Below are positions 17,746 through 26,915 of a DNA stretch of 64,000 nucleotides, piece after piece (the first letter of the stretch is position 1; each line of letters opens with the position of its first letter). The notes under the pieces were generated by a model that ran no database searches, was not told where the DNA came from, and worked only from the letters and a program-made list of their open reading frames with translations. The translations under genes and the position numbers were made by a program. This DNA is from Actibacterium pelagium (GTDB lineage Bacteria > Pseudomonadota > Alphaproteobacteria > Rhodobacterales > Rhodobacteraceae): positions 1,202,583 through 1,266,582 of the forward strand of contig NZ_NSBU01000007.1 in NCBI RefSeq assembly GCF_002285415.1, in the 5' to 3' direction.

Positions 17746-18942
17746 CTAACGCAGGAAGTTGGAATACAGAAGCACCCCGTGCTGCGTCAGGGGTTTTGCC
17801 AGTTTCTGCCAAGTCATTCCGAAGCCGAGTTGGTCCAAACCCGCAGATTGCGCGATCTGAGACAAAGTTCGTCGCCCATTGATCCCTGCTATCAAAGACG
17901 CACCTTCTTTCGGCAGGGTTAGAAGCTTGCGCTCTCCCGCCAAGGTGACGGGGATCGATTTGCCCGCGGCGACGGCGCGGGCAAGCTTCGCCGCATTAAC
18001 GCCCATCAGATGTGGGATAAGGTCTGGCGAACGACCCTTGGCAATACGCGCCTCTGTTTCGCCCTCAGCCACTGCATAGGCCACGTGCAAGCGGATTGAA
18101 CCACGCAGGCGTTCGGCGACACTCATTCGGTCGACCTCGGACATCTCGTCCGGGATCGGGGCCAGATCAGAGGGATCATACAGCGCAGGCGTCGCGAAAG
18201 AGCTAAGCGCCCATCCGGTCCGCTCAAGCGTCTCTACCAACTCACGCACGTCATAGGCTTGGTCCTGCCCATGCAACAAAAGGTCATAGAAGCCAGCATC
18301 GCTGCGTTGATGGTCGCCAAGATGCGGGTTCCGCTTGAACGGGTGACCATCAGGAAGCTTGGCAAAGACTTTCTTGGCTTCCCTTAGTCGTTCCTTTGGT
18401 GCCAAGTCGGCGAAGAGCGCCCCAAACGCCTCTTGCAACGGATAAACACCCGATCGGCCGAATGGCGCGTAGACCATGAAGCCAAGCCCCCCACCAGGCG
18501 CCAAAGCCGAACGCAGGGCAGTAAAACCCGCATCAGGGTCTGGCAGATGATGCAACACCCCGCAGCAATCGATGTAGTCGAACTGTCCGTATTCGGCTGC
18601 GCCCAGCAGGCTGCCAGTGTGGAAAGTGATAGAGCTCAGCCCCCTTTCCTTGGCCCGGGCCTCTGCAATAGCCCGCGACGCCGAGGAAAGGTCGACATAG
18701 GTGATCTGATATGGGCGTTTTGCAGCGCTCATGTAATGGGCCAGTTGGATCAGCCCATCACCGGTACCGCCACCGGCGACCAGTACGCGAAGTGGTTTCG
18801 ACCAATCCCGCCTACCCGCCCAAAGGAAGTGATCCATCTCGACTGGATTCGAGGGCGAGCCAGTGATCAGCCGCTTGCGTTCATCCTTGGGATCACGCTC
18901 GGGGTACGGGAAAGCTTCGTATTGCTCTTTGACACTGACCAT
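17746..18942 (-). CDS. Class I SAM-dependent methyltransferase
   Basis: The 398-residue protein has an N-terminal substrate-type segment (EQYEAFPYPERDPKDE), then motif I VLVAGGGTGDGL near residue 54, motif II YVDLSSAS and a motif IV-like DYIDCCGVLHHLPD near 125. The C-terminal 150 residues hold an extra domain of unknown role. The target is not identifiable. The ribosome site AGAGAGG sits in the loop of a small hairpin directly before the ATG, which could tune translation. Confidence 0.88.
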   Translation of the reverse strand: MVSVKEQYEAFPYPERDPKDERKRLITGSPSNPVEMDHFLWAGRRDWSKPLRVLVAGGGTGDGLIQLAHYMSAAKRPYQITYVDLSSASRAIAEARAKERGLSSITFHTGSLLGAAEYGQFDYIDCCGVLHHLPDPDAGFTALRSALAPGGGLGFMVYAPFGRSGVYPLQEAFGALFADLAPKERLREAKKVFAKLPDGHPFKRNPHLGDHQRSDAGFYDLLLHGQDQAYDVRELVETLERTGWALSSFATPALYDPSDLAPIPDEMSEVDRMSVAERLRGSIRLHVAYAVAEGETEARIAKGRSPDLIPHLMGVNAAKLARAVAAGKSIPVTLAGERKLLTLPKEGASLIAGINGRRTLSQIAQSAGLDQLGFGMTWQKLAKPLTQHGVLLYSNFLR

Positions 18943-18960
18943 CTAAGCCTCTCTGCTTAG
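18943..18960 (-). promoter_or_regulatory. Hairpin presenting the ribosome site of the methyltransferase gene
   Basis: Read on the minus strand, CTAAGC-AGAGAG-GCTTAG forms a six-base-pair stem whose loop carries most of the Shine-Dalgarno sequence AGAGAGG, and the ATG follows the stem at once. This arrangement could limit or shape initiation. It is also short enough to be chance. Confidence 0.4.
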
Positions 18961-19000
18961 AGATGACAGTGACATGGGCGACGACCAAAGGTAAAGCCGA

Positions 19001-19303
19001 TCACCCCCGTTTGCGTGCAATTTCGATCTTGGCTTCCAGCATCGACATGTCCTGCACCAACTGGCGGCGTTTGGTGCGATCTCCGGTCTCTCGAAGCTCT
19101 TCCCGCAGCTTGGCCAACTCGCGGGATAGAGAGACGAACTCGGGAACCGCCCCGTTGTCCTTCAGGATGCGGTGCATCACAGCATTGTCGGGGTCATCGC
19201 ATTTGGGCAGCGGCTTGCCCGCGCCTTCAAGATTGTCGAAGTCGCCTTCAGCCTCTGCCTTCCGGATTTTCGCGTTGATCAGATCGATCAGTGGGTGATC
19301 CAT
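19001..19303 (-). CDS. DUF1992 (DnaJ-family domain) protein
   Basis: A 100-residue protein with the DUF1992 core: HPLIDLINAKIRKAEAEGDFDNL followed by the GAGKPLP motif near residue 28. Its C-terminal half is charged and helical (LSRELAKLREEL). Family members are linked by name to DnaJ homologue C28; the molecular role in bacteria is not established. It stands alone between the methyltransferase gene and the divergent adenine-deaminase-type gene. Confidence 0.9.
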   Translation of the reverse strand: MDHPLIDLINAKIRKAEAEGDFDNLEGAGKPLPKCDDPDNAVMHRILKDNGAVPEFVSLSRELAKLREELRETGDRTKRRQLVQDMSMLEAKIEIARKRG

Positions 19304-19440
19304 GGCCCTGCCCTAAATGAGTAGGCTCTGGTTTAACGCAACACGCCGATCTGCGCAAAGACCCGGCTGGTATTCCATTCCCCTTTCAAGTCCTGAAAGA
19401 GGGAGATACCCTTTTTACAAACTAGAAAAGGAGCCTCCCC

Positions 19441-20466
19441 TTGTCTGACCTGTCTCATGCGCTGATCGACAATCTCCCGAAAGCAGAGCTGCACCTGCAT
19501 ATCGAGGGCACGCTTGAACCCGAGATGATGCTGATGATGGCCAAGCGGAACGGGATCACCCTGCCCTATGCGACGGTCGAGGACGTGCGCAAGGCGTATG
19601 AGTTCGACTGCCTTCAGGATTTCCTCGACCTCTATTACATGGGCATGTCGGTTCTGCTGACCGAACAGGATTTCCATGATCTGACTTGGGCCTATCTGGA
19701 ACGCGTCCATGCAGACGGGTTGACTCATGCCGAGATTTTCTTTGACCCCCAAGCTCACACCGATCGCGGGGTGAAGTTTGAGACCGTTCTGGCCGGGATC
19801 ACTTCGGCGCTAGAGGCAGCCGAGAAAGAGATGGGCATCACAACGAAGCTGATCATGTGCTTCCTGCGTCACCTGCCCGAGGAAGAGGCGTTCGAGGCGC
19901 TGGAATGCGCCTGCAAGCACAAGGAGCACATCTTTGGCGTCGGGCTGGACAGCTCTGAAAAAGGGCATCCACCCCAGAAATTCGAACGCGTCTTCGCAGC
20001 GGCCCGGAAAGAGGGGTTCACCCCGGTTGCCCATCTTGGCGAAGAAGGCACGGCGGAAAACGTGCGCGATGGGCTGGACTTGCTGAAGGTCGAGCGCGTC
20101 GACCACGGCAACCACGCGTTGGATGACCCTGCCCTGACCCAAAGGCTGGCCAAGCAGCAAACGCCGCTGACCATGTGCCCGATCTCGAACTGGCGGCTCA
20201 AGGGTATTCCGAATTTGGCGGCGAGCCCGGTCAAGAAGGCCTTGGATGCAGGGCTGCTGGTCACCGTGAACTCGGACGATCCGTCCTATTTCGGGGGATA
20301 TCTGAACGACAACTACCGCGCGGTGCTGGAGCACCTGAACCTGTCCGAGGCAGAGATTATCAAACTGGCCAAGAACTCTTTCGCCGCGTCCTTCCTAAGT
20401 GATGAGGACAAGCAAAAGCAGATCGACAAGATCGACAGTCAGGTCAGTTCGCTGCAGAAATCCTAA
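19441..20466 (+). CDS. Adenine deaminase-type member of the adenosine deaminase family
   Basis: The 341-residue TIM-barrel amidohydrolase has ELHLHIEGTLEPE (zinc His-x-His), HLGEEGTAENV, RVDHGNHALDD and VNSDDPSYFGGY. The block LQDFLDLYYMGM, the FFDPQAHT motif and the GLDSSEKGHPP block match the bacterial and fungal adenine deaminase (type 3) branch better than true adenosine deaminase, which is encoded separately at 36052-37038. The start is TTG with AAGGAG eight bases upstream. It would convert adenine to hypoxanthine. The usual HAGEEGP motif reads HLGEEGT here. Confidence 0.85.
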   Translation: MSDLSHALIDNLPKAELHLHIEGTLEPEMMLMMAKRNGITLPYATVEDVRKAYEFDCLQDFLDLYYMGMSVLLTEQDFHDLTWAYLERVHADGLTHAEIFFDPQAHTDRGVKFETVLAGITSALEAAEKEMGITTKLIMCFLRHLPEEEAFEALECACKHKEHIFGVGLDSSEKGHPPQKFERVFAAARKEGFTPVAHLGEEGTAENVRDGLDLLKVERVDHGNHALDDPALTQRLAKQQTPLTMCPISNWRLKGIPNLAASPVKKALDAGLLVTVNSDDPSYFGGYLNDNYRAVLEHLNLSEAEIIKLAKNSFAASFLSDEDKQKQIDKIDSQVSSLQKS

Positions 20467-20490
20467 GGCCCAACAGCCGGACCCAACGAA

Positions 20491-20518
20491 AAAGGGCGCA
20501 CCGTTTGGCGCGCCCTTT
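20491..20518. terminator. Bidirectional intrinsic terminator
   Basis: AAAGGGCGC and GCGCCCTTT form a nine-base-pair stem around a ten-base loop between two convergent genes, the adenine deaminase-type gene and the 5'-nucleotidase gene. The A-rich and T-rich flanks give a short U tract in both directions. Confidence 0.85.
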
Positions 20519-20535
20519 GTCTTATCTGCTGACCA

Positions 20536-22113
20536 TTATTTCAGGGTGATGCGCCCATCCATGTAAGGGGTGTAGGGTCCGGCTTGGGTCATATAGTCCA
20601 CCAGAACCTCGGCCAGATCGGGGCCAAAATCATAGGCGTTCATAGCGTCTTTGAACATGCCGTAACCATCGCCACCTGCCCGCAGGAAGTCGTTGGAGAC
20701 AACACCGTAAGTCTTGTCCATCTCCATCGGCTGATAGCTGCCGTCGATCATTACCATGACCTCGGTCACGCGCTCACCCGCAGCATTGCCGGTGACGGCG
20801 GTATATTTCATACCCGCGATCTGCGCAAAACGACCGTCTTTCTCGGGGTCGTCATACTGTGCCAGAGCATTTTCCAGCGCGTCCTTGATTTGCGCGCCGG
20901 TCAGCTGGAAGGTCGCCAGAGAGTTCTGGAACGGCAGGACGGTATAGACCTCTCCCATCGTGACCTCACCCTCATCGATCGAAGCGCGGATGCCGCCACC
21001 GTTTTGAATGGCGATCTGGATGCCCTGATCCTTCACACGGTCCAGCATCGCGTCAGCCACAAGGTTACCCATCTGGCATTCCTTATAACGGCAGTTGGAA
21101 CGGTCACCGTCAATGCCGGTCGCTGCCTGTGCCACGACCTTGTTCCGGATTTCGTCCAGCGGCTTGGCCAATTCAGCAACCCGAGCAACAGTCGCTGCAT
21201 CTTCGGTCACGGCTGCGTCCATGATCAGCGGCTCGCCCACGGCTTCGGTGACGTTGCCGTCGTCGTCGAAGGTCACATTCAGTTCGCCCAGGAACTTGCC
21301 ATAGGCATAGGCGCTGACAATCGCGGTGCTGCCAACCATTGTCGGATACGGGCCTTCGGCACGATCCGAGGTGTTCGACAGATAGGTGTTGGTGTGGCCA
21401 CCAACGATCACGTCAACACCGGTGGTGTTCGCGGCGACGCGCTGGTCGACACCATAGCCAGAGTGGCTGAGAACGATGATCTTGTTCACACCAGCAGCGG
21501 TCAACTTGTCGACTTCGCCCTGCACGGCCGCAACCGGATCAGAGAACGACACATTCGGACCGGGCGAGGAAATCTCGTCGGTGTTCTGCGGCGTCAGGCC
21601 GATCAGGCCCAGCTTTTCACCGCCACGTTCAATGATGGTCGATTTCTGGATAATGTCCTTGATCTGCGGTTCGGCCGAAATATCAGCGTTCGACATCAAG
21701 ACCGGGAAGGACACGGTTTCAACGAAACCTTTCAGAACTTCGGGGCCATCGTCGAATTCGTGGTTGCCCACGGTCATGGCATCATAGGCCATCTTGTTCA
21801 TCATCTCGGCGGTCGCTTTACCCTTGTAATAGGTATAGAAAAGCGTGCCCTGGAACTGGTCGCCGCCATCCACAAGGATCGCGTTATTCGACCGAGAGCG
21901 TGCCTCTTCGACCGCTGTCACCAGACGGGCTGAGCCGCCGAAACACTTGCCTTCTTCGTTGTCACCCGACCGGCAGCCGCTGTTGTACTTCGAGATTGGC
22001 TCGAAACGGGCGTGGAAGTCGTTGGTATGAAGAATCGTAAGCGAATAGTCAGCGAAGGCCGGGGCCGACATTGCGGCCATGGTCGCCGCCGATAGTAATA
22101 GGCGGGAAATCAT
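20536..22113 (-). CDS. Periplasmic 5'-nucleotidase/UshA-type metallophosphoesterase
   Basis: The 525-residue precursor has a signal peptide (residues 1-21, ending APAFA before DYSLTIL). The calcineurin-like domain shows LHTNDFHARFEP, VDGGDQFQGT, VGNHEFDDG, VLSHSGYG and VDVIVGGHTNTYL, all metal ligands of the family. The C-terminal 5_nucleotid_C domain holds IQNGGGIRASI, which recognises the nucleotide base. It would release phosphate from extracellular nucleotides so nucleosides can be taken up. A GGAG site precedes the ATG. The exact substrate is inferred. Confidence 0.93.
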   Translation of the reverse strand: MISRLLLSAATMAAMSAPAFADYSLTILHTNDFHARFEPISKYNSGCRSGDNEEGKCFGGSARLVTAVEEARSRSNNAILVDGGDQFQGTLFYTYYKGKATAEMMNKMAYDAMTVGNHEFDDGPEVLKGFVETVSFPVLMSNADISAEPQIKDIIQKSTIIERGGEKLGLIGLTPQNTDEISSPGPNVSFSDPVAAVQGEVDKLTAAGVNKIIVLSHSGYGVDQRVAANTTGVDVIVGGHTNTYLSNTSDRAEGPYPTMVGSTAIVSAYAYGKFLGELNVTFDDDGNVTEAVGEPLIMDAAVTEDAATVARVAELAKPLDEIRNKVVAQAATGIDGDRSNCRYKECQMGNLVADAMLDRVKDQGIQIAIQNGGGIRASIDEGEVTMGEVYTVLPFQNSLATFQLTGAQIKDALENALAQYDDPEKDGRFAQIAGMKYTAVTGNAAGERVTEVMVMIDGSYQPMEMDKTYGVVSNDFLRAGGDGYGMFKDAMNAYDFGPDLAEVLVDYMTQAGPYTPYMDGRITLK

Positions 22114-22252
22114 CTTTTATCTCCTGTTGTAAATTACGCCGTCTGCGCGGTGCTATTTGAATGAAACGCCACAACCGGAATCAAATCAAGCTTGACGTTA
22201 TGAAAGGTGATCCTTCATTGACCCCGCTTTTTGAAGAAGGCATGACAAGCGC

Positions 22253-22591
22253 ATGCTGATTTATAAAATTTTTCGCCGCCCCGAATGGGATGCGTTTCAG
22301 GCCGAGAGCCGTACAAAGGGCGCTCCTGTGGACCTTGCAGATGGGTACATCCACATCTCGACCGCCGCACAAGTGGCCGAAACCGCTGCAAAGCACTTCA
22401 CGAAGGAATCGGATCTCGTTCTGGTCGCTCTGGATGATGCAGCCCTTGGTGACGCGCTGAAATGGGAGCCATCCCGTGGTGGGGCCCTTTTCCCGCATCT
22501 GTACCGTGAGTTGCTGGCCGAAGACGTGGTCTGGGACAAATCCCTGCCTCTTGGCGCCACCGGCCACATCTTCCCGGAGGGCGTGCTTTGA
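22253..22591 (+). CDS. DUF952 family protein
   Basis: A 112-residue protein with the DUF952 pattern: [16 protein letters not shown], then [19 protein letters not shown] near residue 28 and FPHLYREL near 82. The family is related in fold to ADP-ribosyltransferase-like or RNA 2'-phosphotransferase-like proteins, but no function is established. Its stop overlaps the TTG start of pyrD (TTGA), so translation is coupled to pyrimidine synthesis. Confidence 0.93.
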   Translation: MLIYKIFRRPEWDAFQAESRTKGAPVDLADGYIHISTAAQVAETAAKHFTKESDLVLVALDDAALGDALKWEPSRGGALFPHLYRELLAEDVVWDKSLPLGATGHIFPEGVL

Positions 22592-23646
22592 GTCTTCTTG
22601 AAAAGCTGGGCCTCTGCGCCTTTCACAAGTTCGACCCCGAGGCCGCGCATGGCCTGTCGATCAAAGCTCTGAACACTGGGCTGGTTCCCCTGCCCGGCCC
22701 GATAACGTCGGACCGGCTTGTGACCGAAGTGGCCGGACTGAAGCTGCCCAACCCGGTGGGGCTGGCCGCAGGTTATGACAAAAATGCCGAGGCTTTGGCC
22801 CCGCTGTCGCGCGCAGGCTTCGGGTTTATCGAGGTCGGCGCAGCCACACCGCGTGCGCAAGAAGGCAACCCCAAGCCACGGCTTTACCGCCTGACCGACG
22901 ACAAGGCCGTCATCAACCGGTTCGGCTTCAACAACCAAGGAATGGAGGCCATCGCAGCCCGTCTGGCAAAGCGTCCGGCAAATGCGGTCATCGGCCTGAA
23001 CCTTGGTGCGAACAAGGACAGCGAAGACCGCGCAGGCGACTTTGCCAAGGTGCTGACCCATTGCGGGGCGCATTTGGATTTCGCGACCGTCAACGTATCC
23101 TCGCCCAACACCGAAAAGCTGCGCGACCTGCAAGGCAAGGCAGCCCTGTCTGCCCTGTTGGCAAGAGTGATGGAGGCCCGCGCAGGTCTGGATCGTCCGA
23201 TCCCCGTGTTCCTGAAGATCGCGCCTGACCTGACCGGTGATGAGTTGGCTGAGATTGCCGAGGTCGCGCTGACCTCGGGTCTTGATGCGATCATCGCCAC
23301 CAATACAACCCTCTCGCGCGACGGCCTGACAAGCGCGGATCGCGACCAGATGGGCGGGCTTTCTGGCGCGCCACTGTTCGAGAAATCGACGCGTGTTTTG
23401 GCGCAACTATCGAAGCTAACCGAGGGCAAGCTGCCCCTGATCGGGGTTGGCGGCATTGGCTCTGCCGAACAAGCCTATGCCAAGATCCGCGCCGGTGCGT
23501 CCGCCGTGCAGCTCTATTCCGCGATGGTTTACGAAGGCATGTCTTTGGTGCCCCGCATTGCGCATGGACTGGACGACTTGCTGGCCCGCGACGGGTTCAA
23601 GAATGTCGCCGACGCAGTCGGTACGGGACGAGAGGAATGGCTATGA
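22588..23646 (+). CDS. pyrD: Dihydroorotate dehydrogenase (quinone), class 2
   Basis: The 352-residue membrane-associated flavoenzyme oxidises dihydroorotate to orotate with quinone, the fourth step of UMP synthesis. The N-terminal amphipathic extension ([20 protein letters not shown]) is the class 2 membrane segment. It is followed by [23 protein letters not shown], the catalytic serine in [25 protein letters not shown] and a phosphate-binding GVGGIGS. The start is TTG coupled to the DUF952 stop. It overlaps the ArsC-like gene by four bases. Confidence 0.97.
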   Translation: MSLLEKLGLCAFHKFDPEAAHGLSIKALNTGLVPLPGPITSDRLVTEVAGLKLPNPVGLAAGYDKNAEALAPLSRAGFGFIEVGAATPRAQEGNPKPRLYRLTDDKAVINRFGFNNQGMEAIAARLAKRPANAVIGLNLGANKDSEDRAGDFAKVLTHCGAHLDFATVNVSSPNTEKLRDLQGKAALSALLARVMEARAGLDRPIPVFLKIAPDLTGDELAEIAEVALTSGLDAIIATNTTLSRDGLTSADRDQMGGLSGAPLFEKSTRVLAQLSKLTEGKLPLIGVGGIGSAEQAYAKIRAGASAVQLYSAMVYEGMSLVPRIAHGLDDLLARDGFKNVADAVGTGREEWL

Positions 23647-23990
23647 GCGACGTCACAATCTGGCACAATCCCCGGTGCTCAAAGTCGCGCCAGACGCTGG
23701 CATTGTTGCAGGAAAACGGTGTTGATCCGATCGTGCGAAAGTACCTTGAAGACGGCCCGACCGAGGCAGAGTTGCGAGAAGCGGCAGCAAAACTGGGTAT
23801 CACGGCAATCGAGATGATGCGGACCAAAGAGGCCGAGTTCAAAGCGCAGGATCTAAGCAAGGACAGCGATGATGATACGCTGTTCGCCGCCATGGCCAGC
23901 ACGCCCAAACTGATCGAACGGCCCATTGTCTTCAAGGACGACAAGGCGGCGATTGGTCGACCGCCAGAGGCCGTTCTGGATATCCTTTGA
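23643..23990 (+). CDS. ArsC-family thioredoxin-fold reductase
   Basis: About 115 residues with the glutaredoxin-coupled ArsC fold. It starts [16 protein letters not shown], where the Cys in the PRCSKSR loop is the catalytic thiol. [12 protein letters not shown] closes the protein like the RPP motif of ArsC. Such proteins reduce arsenate or act as general redox proteins; with no ars genes near, the role is open. The ATG overlaps the pyrD stop as ATGA with GAGG seven bases upstream, which supports this start over an ATG six bases earlier. Confidence 0.88.
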   Translation: MSDVTIWHNPRCSKSRQTLALLQENGVDPIVRKYLEDGPTEAELREAAAKLGITAIEMMRTKEAEFKAQDLSKDSDDDTLFAAMASTPKLIERPIVFKDDKAAIGRPPEAVLDIL

Positions 23991-23991
23991 T

Positions 23992-25317
23992 CTAGGTCGG
24001 CTGGTCTGCGTCAGCCTCTAACGACGGATATCGCAGGGCCAAGGTGATGCCCCTCGCAACGAAACTGATCAACAGCGCGGCCCATAGACCGTGGTTGGCG
24101 TAGATCGGTGTCAGGACCAGAAGAGCCGCCAAATAGATCAACGCCGAGATCACCATCATATTGCGCATGTCGGTCGCGCGCGTTGCGCCGATGAAGATGC
24201 CGTCAAACATCCATGCCGCGCAACCCAGAATGGGCGCCGCGACCATGTAGGGCAAGTAGTCCCGCGCGGCCTCTCGCACATCAGGCGCGGTGGTCATGGC
24301 GTCGATGATCGCGCCGCCCGCAAAGGCGAAGACGATCGCCATTCCAACCATCGTCGCAAATGCCCATCCCCCGGACATGATCGCCCCTTGGCGCAGCAGG
24401 TCCCGGCGACGCGCGCCAAGCGCTTGGGCCACAAAGGCCTCTGACGCGAAGGCAAACCCGTCCATGGCATAGGCGGTGATGTATAGGAATTGCAGCAGGA
24501 TCTGGTTGGCGGCCAGCGGCACGTCTCCGAAATCCGCCCCAAAGAACATGAAAGAGACAAAGATTGCCTGCAAAAGGACAGACCGGATCAGAATATCCCG
24601 CCCTACCCGCGCCATGCGGGCCAAACGGTCGGTGTTGAAAACCTTGACCTTGTCGCGCCACGCCTTGCCATCAAACGCGTCACGACACAGGTAAAGCCCC
24701 ATCGCCAACCCGGACCATTCGGCCAGGAAAGTGGCAATCGCCACGCCCTCGACACCCCAACCCAGCCCCAACACGAACCAGATATCCAGAACGATATTCA
24801 GACCGTTCATCCAGAGCTGGATCACCAAAACAGCGCGCATCCGTTCCTGACCGACAAGCCAGCCGGTCAGCCCGTAGACGCCAATCGCGGCAGGGGCCGA
24901 CCAGATACGGATCGCCATATAGTCCCGCGCAAGGGTTTCCACTTCGTCAGAGGCCGGTGAAACCCAGAACGCCCCCCAGAACAGCACCGTTTGCAATGCG
25001 ATCAGCCCGACCCCCGAGATCGACGCAACCAAAAGCGCGCGCGACAGGATGGCAGAGACCTCTTCCCGGTCGCCCGCCCCAAGGGCTTGGCCCGTCAGCC
25101 CGGCCGTACCCATCCGCAGGAAACCAAACACCCAATAGATCGAGGTTAGGATAATGGCACCGATGCCAACGGCTCCAATAGGTGCGGCCTCTCCGATCTG
25201 GCCGACCACACCGGTATCCACTGCCCCAAGGATCGGGACCGTAGCATTGGACAGTACCACTGGAATGGCGGCTTTCAGCACACGGCGGTGCGTGACCGGC
25301 CGCGCGGCCTCAGCCAT
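23992..25317 (-). CDS. MATE family efflux transporter
   Basis: The 441-residue protein has twelve hydrophobic segments in two related halves. It opens with AIPVVLSNATVPILGAVDTGVVGQ, the DinF-branch MATE pattern, and the second half repeats it as LRQGAIMSGGWAF and the following helix. It would expel drugs or metabolites in exchange for Na+ or H+. It is the last gene of a three-gene overlapping unit after two thioesterase genes. The start overlaps the preceding gene by eight bases. Confidence 0.93.
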   Translation of the reverse strand: MAEAARPVTHRRVLKAAIPVVLSNATVPILGAVDTGVVGQIGEAAPIGAVGIGAIILTSIYWVFGFLRMGTAGLTGQALGAGDREEVSAILSRALLVASISGVGLIALQTVLFWGAFWVSPASDEVETLARDYMAIRIWSAPAAIGVYGLTGWLVGQERMRAVLVIQLWMNGLNIVLDIWFVLGLGWGVEGVAIATFLAEWSGLAMGLYLCRDAFDGKAWRDKVKVFNTDRLARMARVGRDILIRSVLLQAIFVSFMFFGADFGDVPLAANQILLQFLYITAYAMDGFAFASEAFVAQALGARRRDLLRQGAIMSGGWAFATMVGMAIVFAFAGGAIIDAMTTAPDVREAARDYLPYMVAAPILGCAAWMFDGIFIGATRATDMRNMMVISALIYLAALLVLTPIYANHGLWAALLISFVARGITLALRYPSLEADADQPT

Positions 25318-25816
25318 TTCGATCGGGCATCAGGAAGTGGCCTGTGGCTTGGGCAAACAGGCGGTCACGATTGTCCTGCCATGCCTCGACATGCACACTG
25401 GCATAGCGGCGACCCGAACGGTTCACCCGTGCCCGCGCATAGGCATCACGCGGCAGGCCAGATCGCAGATAATCGACAGTGAAGTCGATCGTCTTCGGCA
25501 GACGCGGGAAGTTCTCGGCATTGAAGGTGGTCGGATCCAAGGCGCCGCTTTCCATGTCGTCCCAAAGCATCGACCAGCTCAGCTGGATGATCGAGGCGAC
25601 CTCTAGGAACGCCGCTGTCGCCCCGCCATGCAGGGCAGGCAACATGGGATTTCCGATCAGATTCTCATCATAGTTCAGAACGCAGGTAAGCTCGTCACCG
25701 CGGCGTTCGACCTCGACCCCAAGAAAACGCAGATACGGCACCCCGTGAACAAGGGCTTTCAGCATGGCATCACGGCGTTGTTTGACAACTTGTACGGGTT
25801 CGGGGCGGCGGCTCAT
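25310..25816 (-). CDS. PaaI-like hotdog thioesterase (first of a tandem pair)
   Basis: The 168-residue product has a hotdog core with GNPMLPALHGGATAAFLE near residue 75, the helix that carries the catalytic glycine-Glu region in PaaI and DUF4442-like thioesterases. It would hydrolyse an acyl-CoA. Its N-terminal 35 residues are an extra helix. It overlaps the partner thioesterase gene by four bases and the MATE gene by eight, so the three form one unit. The acyl substrate is unknown. Confidence 0.85.
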   Translation of the reverse strand: MSRRPEPVQVVKQRRDAMLKALVHGVPYLRFLGVEVERRGDELTCVLNYDENLIGNPMLPALHGGATAAFLEVASIIQLSWSMLWDDMESGALDPTTFNAENFPRLPKTIDFTVDYLRSGLPRDAYARARVNRSGRRYASVHVEAWQDNRDRLFAQATGHFLMPDRNG

Positions 25817-26250
25817 TTCGTGGCCTCGCTCAGTCGCTCGACGGTGAAAGCGCCGGTTGCGGTGGCAACGGGGTTGTCGCGGTCCTCATCCATCGTGGTG
25901 GCGCGCACGAAGGCCACATTGCGGGTCATGTGGTAGCATTCGGCCCGGGCATATATCGTCTGGTTAGGGTTCGCAGCCCGCATATAGTCGATCCGTAGGT
26001 CGATGGTCGCGGTGCCCACTGGCCGTTCAGGATGGGCAACCACAGCGACCCCGCTGCAGGTGTCCATCAACGCGGACACAGCGCCCCCATGGATCACACC
26101 CGTCCTTGGATCGCCGATCAGCTTCTCATCATAAGGCATCGACAGTTCGACCACGCCATCCTCTAGGTGCACCATTTGCAACCCAAGCGCGCGCGCATGG
26201 GGGAGGCTTTCAATGAACTGCGTTACAATTTTTTTGAAATCGTCTGTCAT
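25813..26250 (-). CDS. PaaI-like hotdog thioesterase (second of a tandem pair)
   Basis: The 145-residue protein has the classical thioesterase helix GVIHGGAVSALMDTCSGVA near residue 53 and the strand ATIDLRIDYMRAA. It is a better match to PaaI than its neighbour. The two are paralogues that could form a heteromeric enzyme, which is inference. It is the promoter-proximal gene of the unit and lies divergent from the first MerR gene across about 150 bases. Confidence 0.9.
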   Translation of the reverse strand: MTDDFKKIVTQFIESLPHARALGLQMVHLEDGVVELSMPYDEKLIGDPRTGVIHGGAVSALMDTCSGVAVVAHPERPVGTATIDLRIDYMRAANPNQTIYARAECYHMTRNVAFVRATTMDEDRDNPVATATGAFTVERLSEATK

Positions 26251-26402
26251 GGGTCCTCCACGGTCATGGCCTAACGGTATCGGCTAAACCGCGGTGTTCA
26301 AGCCGAAACCTAACGTCTGTCTGAACAATCCTAGCCGATTGTCATTTGCGCTGACGCTACGTTCGACATAAATTGTGCTGAACGATTAATTGCAGGACCG
26401 CC

Positions 26403-26780
26403 ATGACTGAACAACGTCTCTCATTCAAGGAAATGTGCGCCGAGTTCGATGTGACACCCCGCACACTGCGGTATTACGAGTATATTGAACTGCTAGAGCC
26501 GGTTCGCGAAGGGCGGTCGCGATTCTATACGCCACGCGAAGTGGCGCGGATGAAACTGATCATGCGCGGGCGCCGGTGGGGCTTCAGCCTTGAAGAGCTG
26601 CGCCAGTGGCTGGAAATCTATGAAAAGCAGGGCACTACAGCCCAGATGGAGCGTTGGGTTGAACTGGCCGAACGTCAGGTTGGCGTGCTGACAGAACAAT
26701 ACGATCAGCTCGGAGTTGCCCTGCAAGAACTCAAGGATATGAGAGACCAGGTCAGAAAAGAGCTTGAAAACAGCCGCTGA
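26403..26780 (+). CDS. MerR-family regulator (first of a tandem pair)
   Basis: A 125-residue protein with an N-terminal winged helix (FKEMCAEFDVTPRTLRYYEYIELLEP) and a C-terminal coiled coil (residues 80-120) for dimerisation. No cysteine-rich metal site follows, so it is not a metal sensor. Its position before the fatty-acid oxidation genes is like that of LiuR- or AtuR-type MerR proteins controlling acyl-CoA breakdown. It is about 45% identical by eye to the next gene product in the DNA-binding part. The ligand is inferred to be an acyl-CoA. Confidence 0.9.
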   Translation: MTEQRLSFKEMCAEFDVTPRTLRYYEYIELLEPVREGRSRFYTPREVARMKLIMRGRRWGFSLEELRQWLEIYEKQGTTAQMERWVELAERQVGVLTEQYDQLGVALQELKDMRDQVRKELENSR

Positions 26781-26915
26781 GCCCTGACTTTCACCGAGTG
26801 ACACCACGTCACAACACCTCGTGACGCCACGTAGTTTACCCGACGGTAATTTTAGTTCCTATATCGAACTCAATCCGTCATGATCCGGATAACCGGACTC
26901 ATGAAGGAGGCACGA

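Noticed and set aside
20584-21933. Long open frame of 449 codons antisense to the 5'-nucleotidase gene
   Set aside because: Codon pattern follows the strong third-position bias of the real gene, residues look random and no ribosome site is present. The nucleotidase on the other strand has full domain motifs.
22297-23406. Open frame of 369 codons antisense to pyrD and DUF952
   Set aside because: It spans two genes with clear motifs on the other strand and has no family features.
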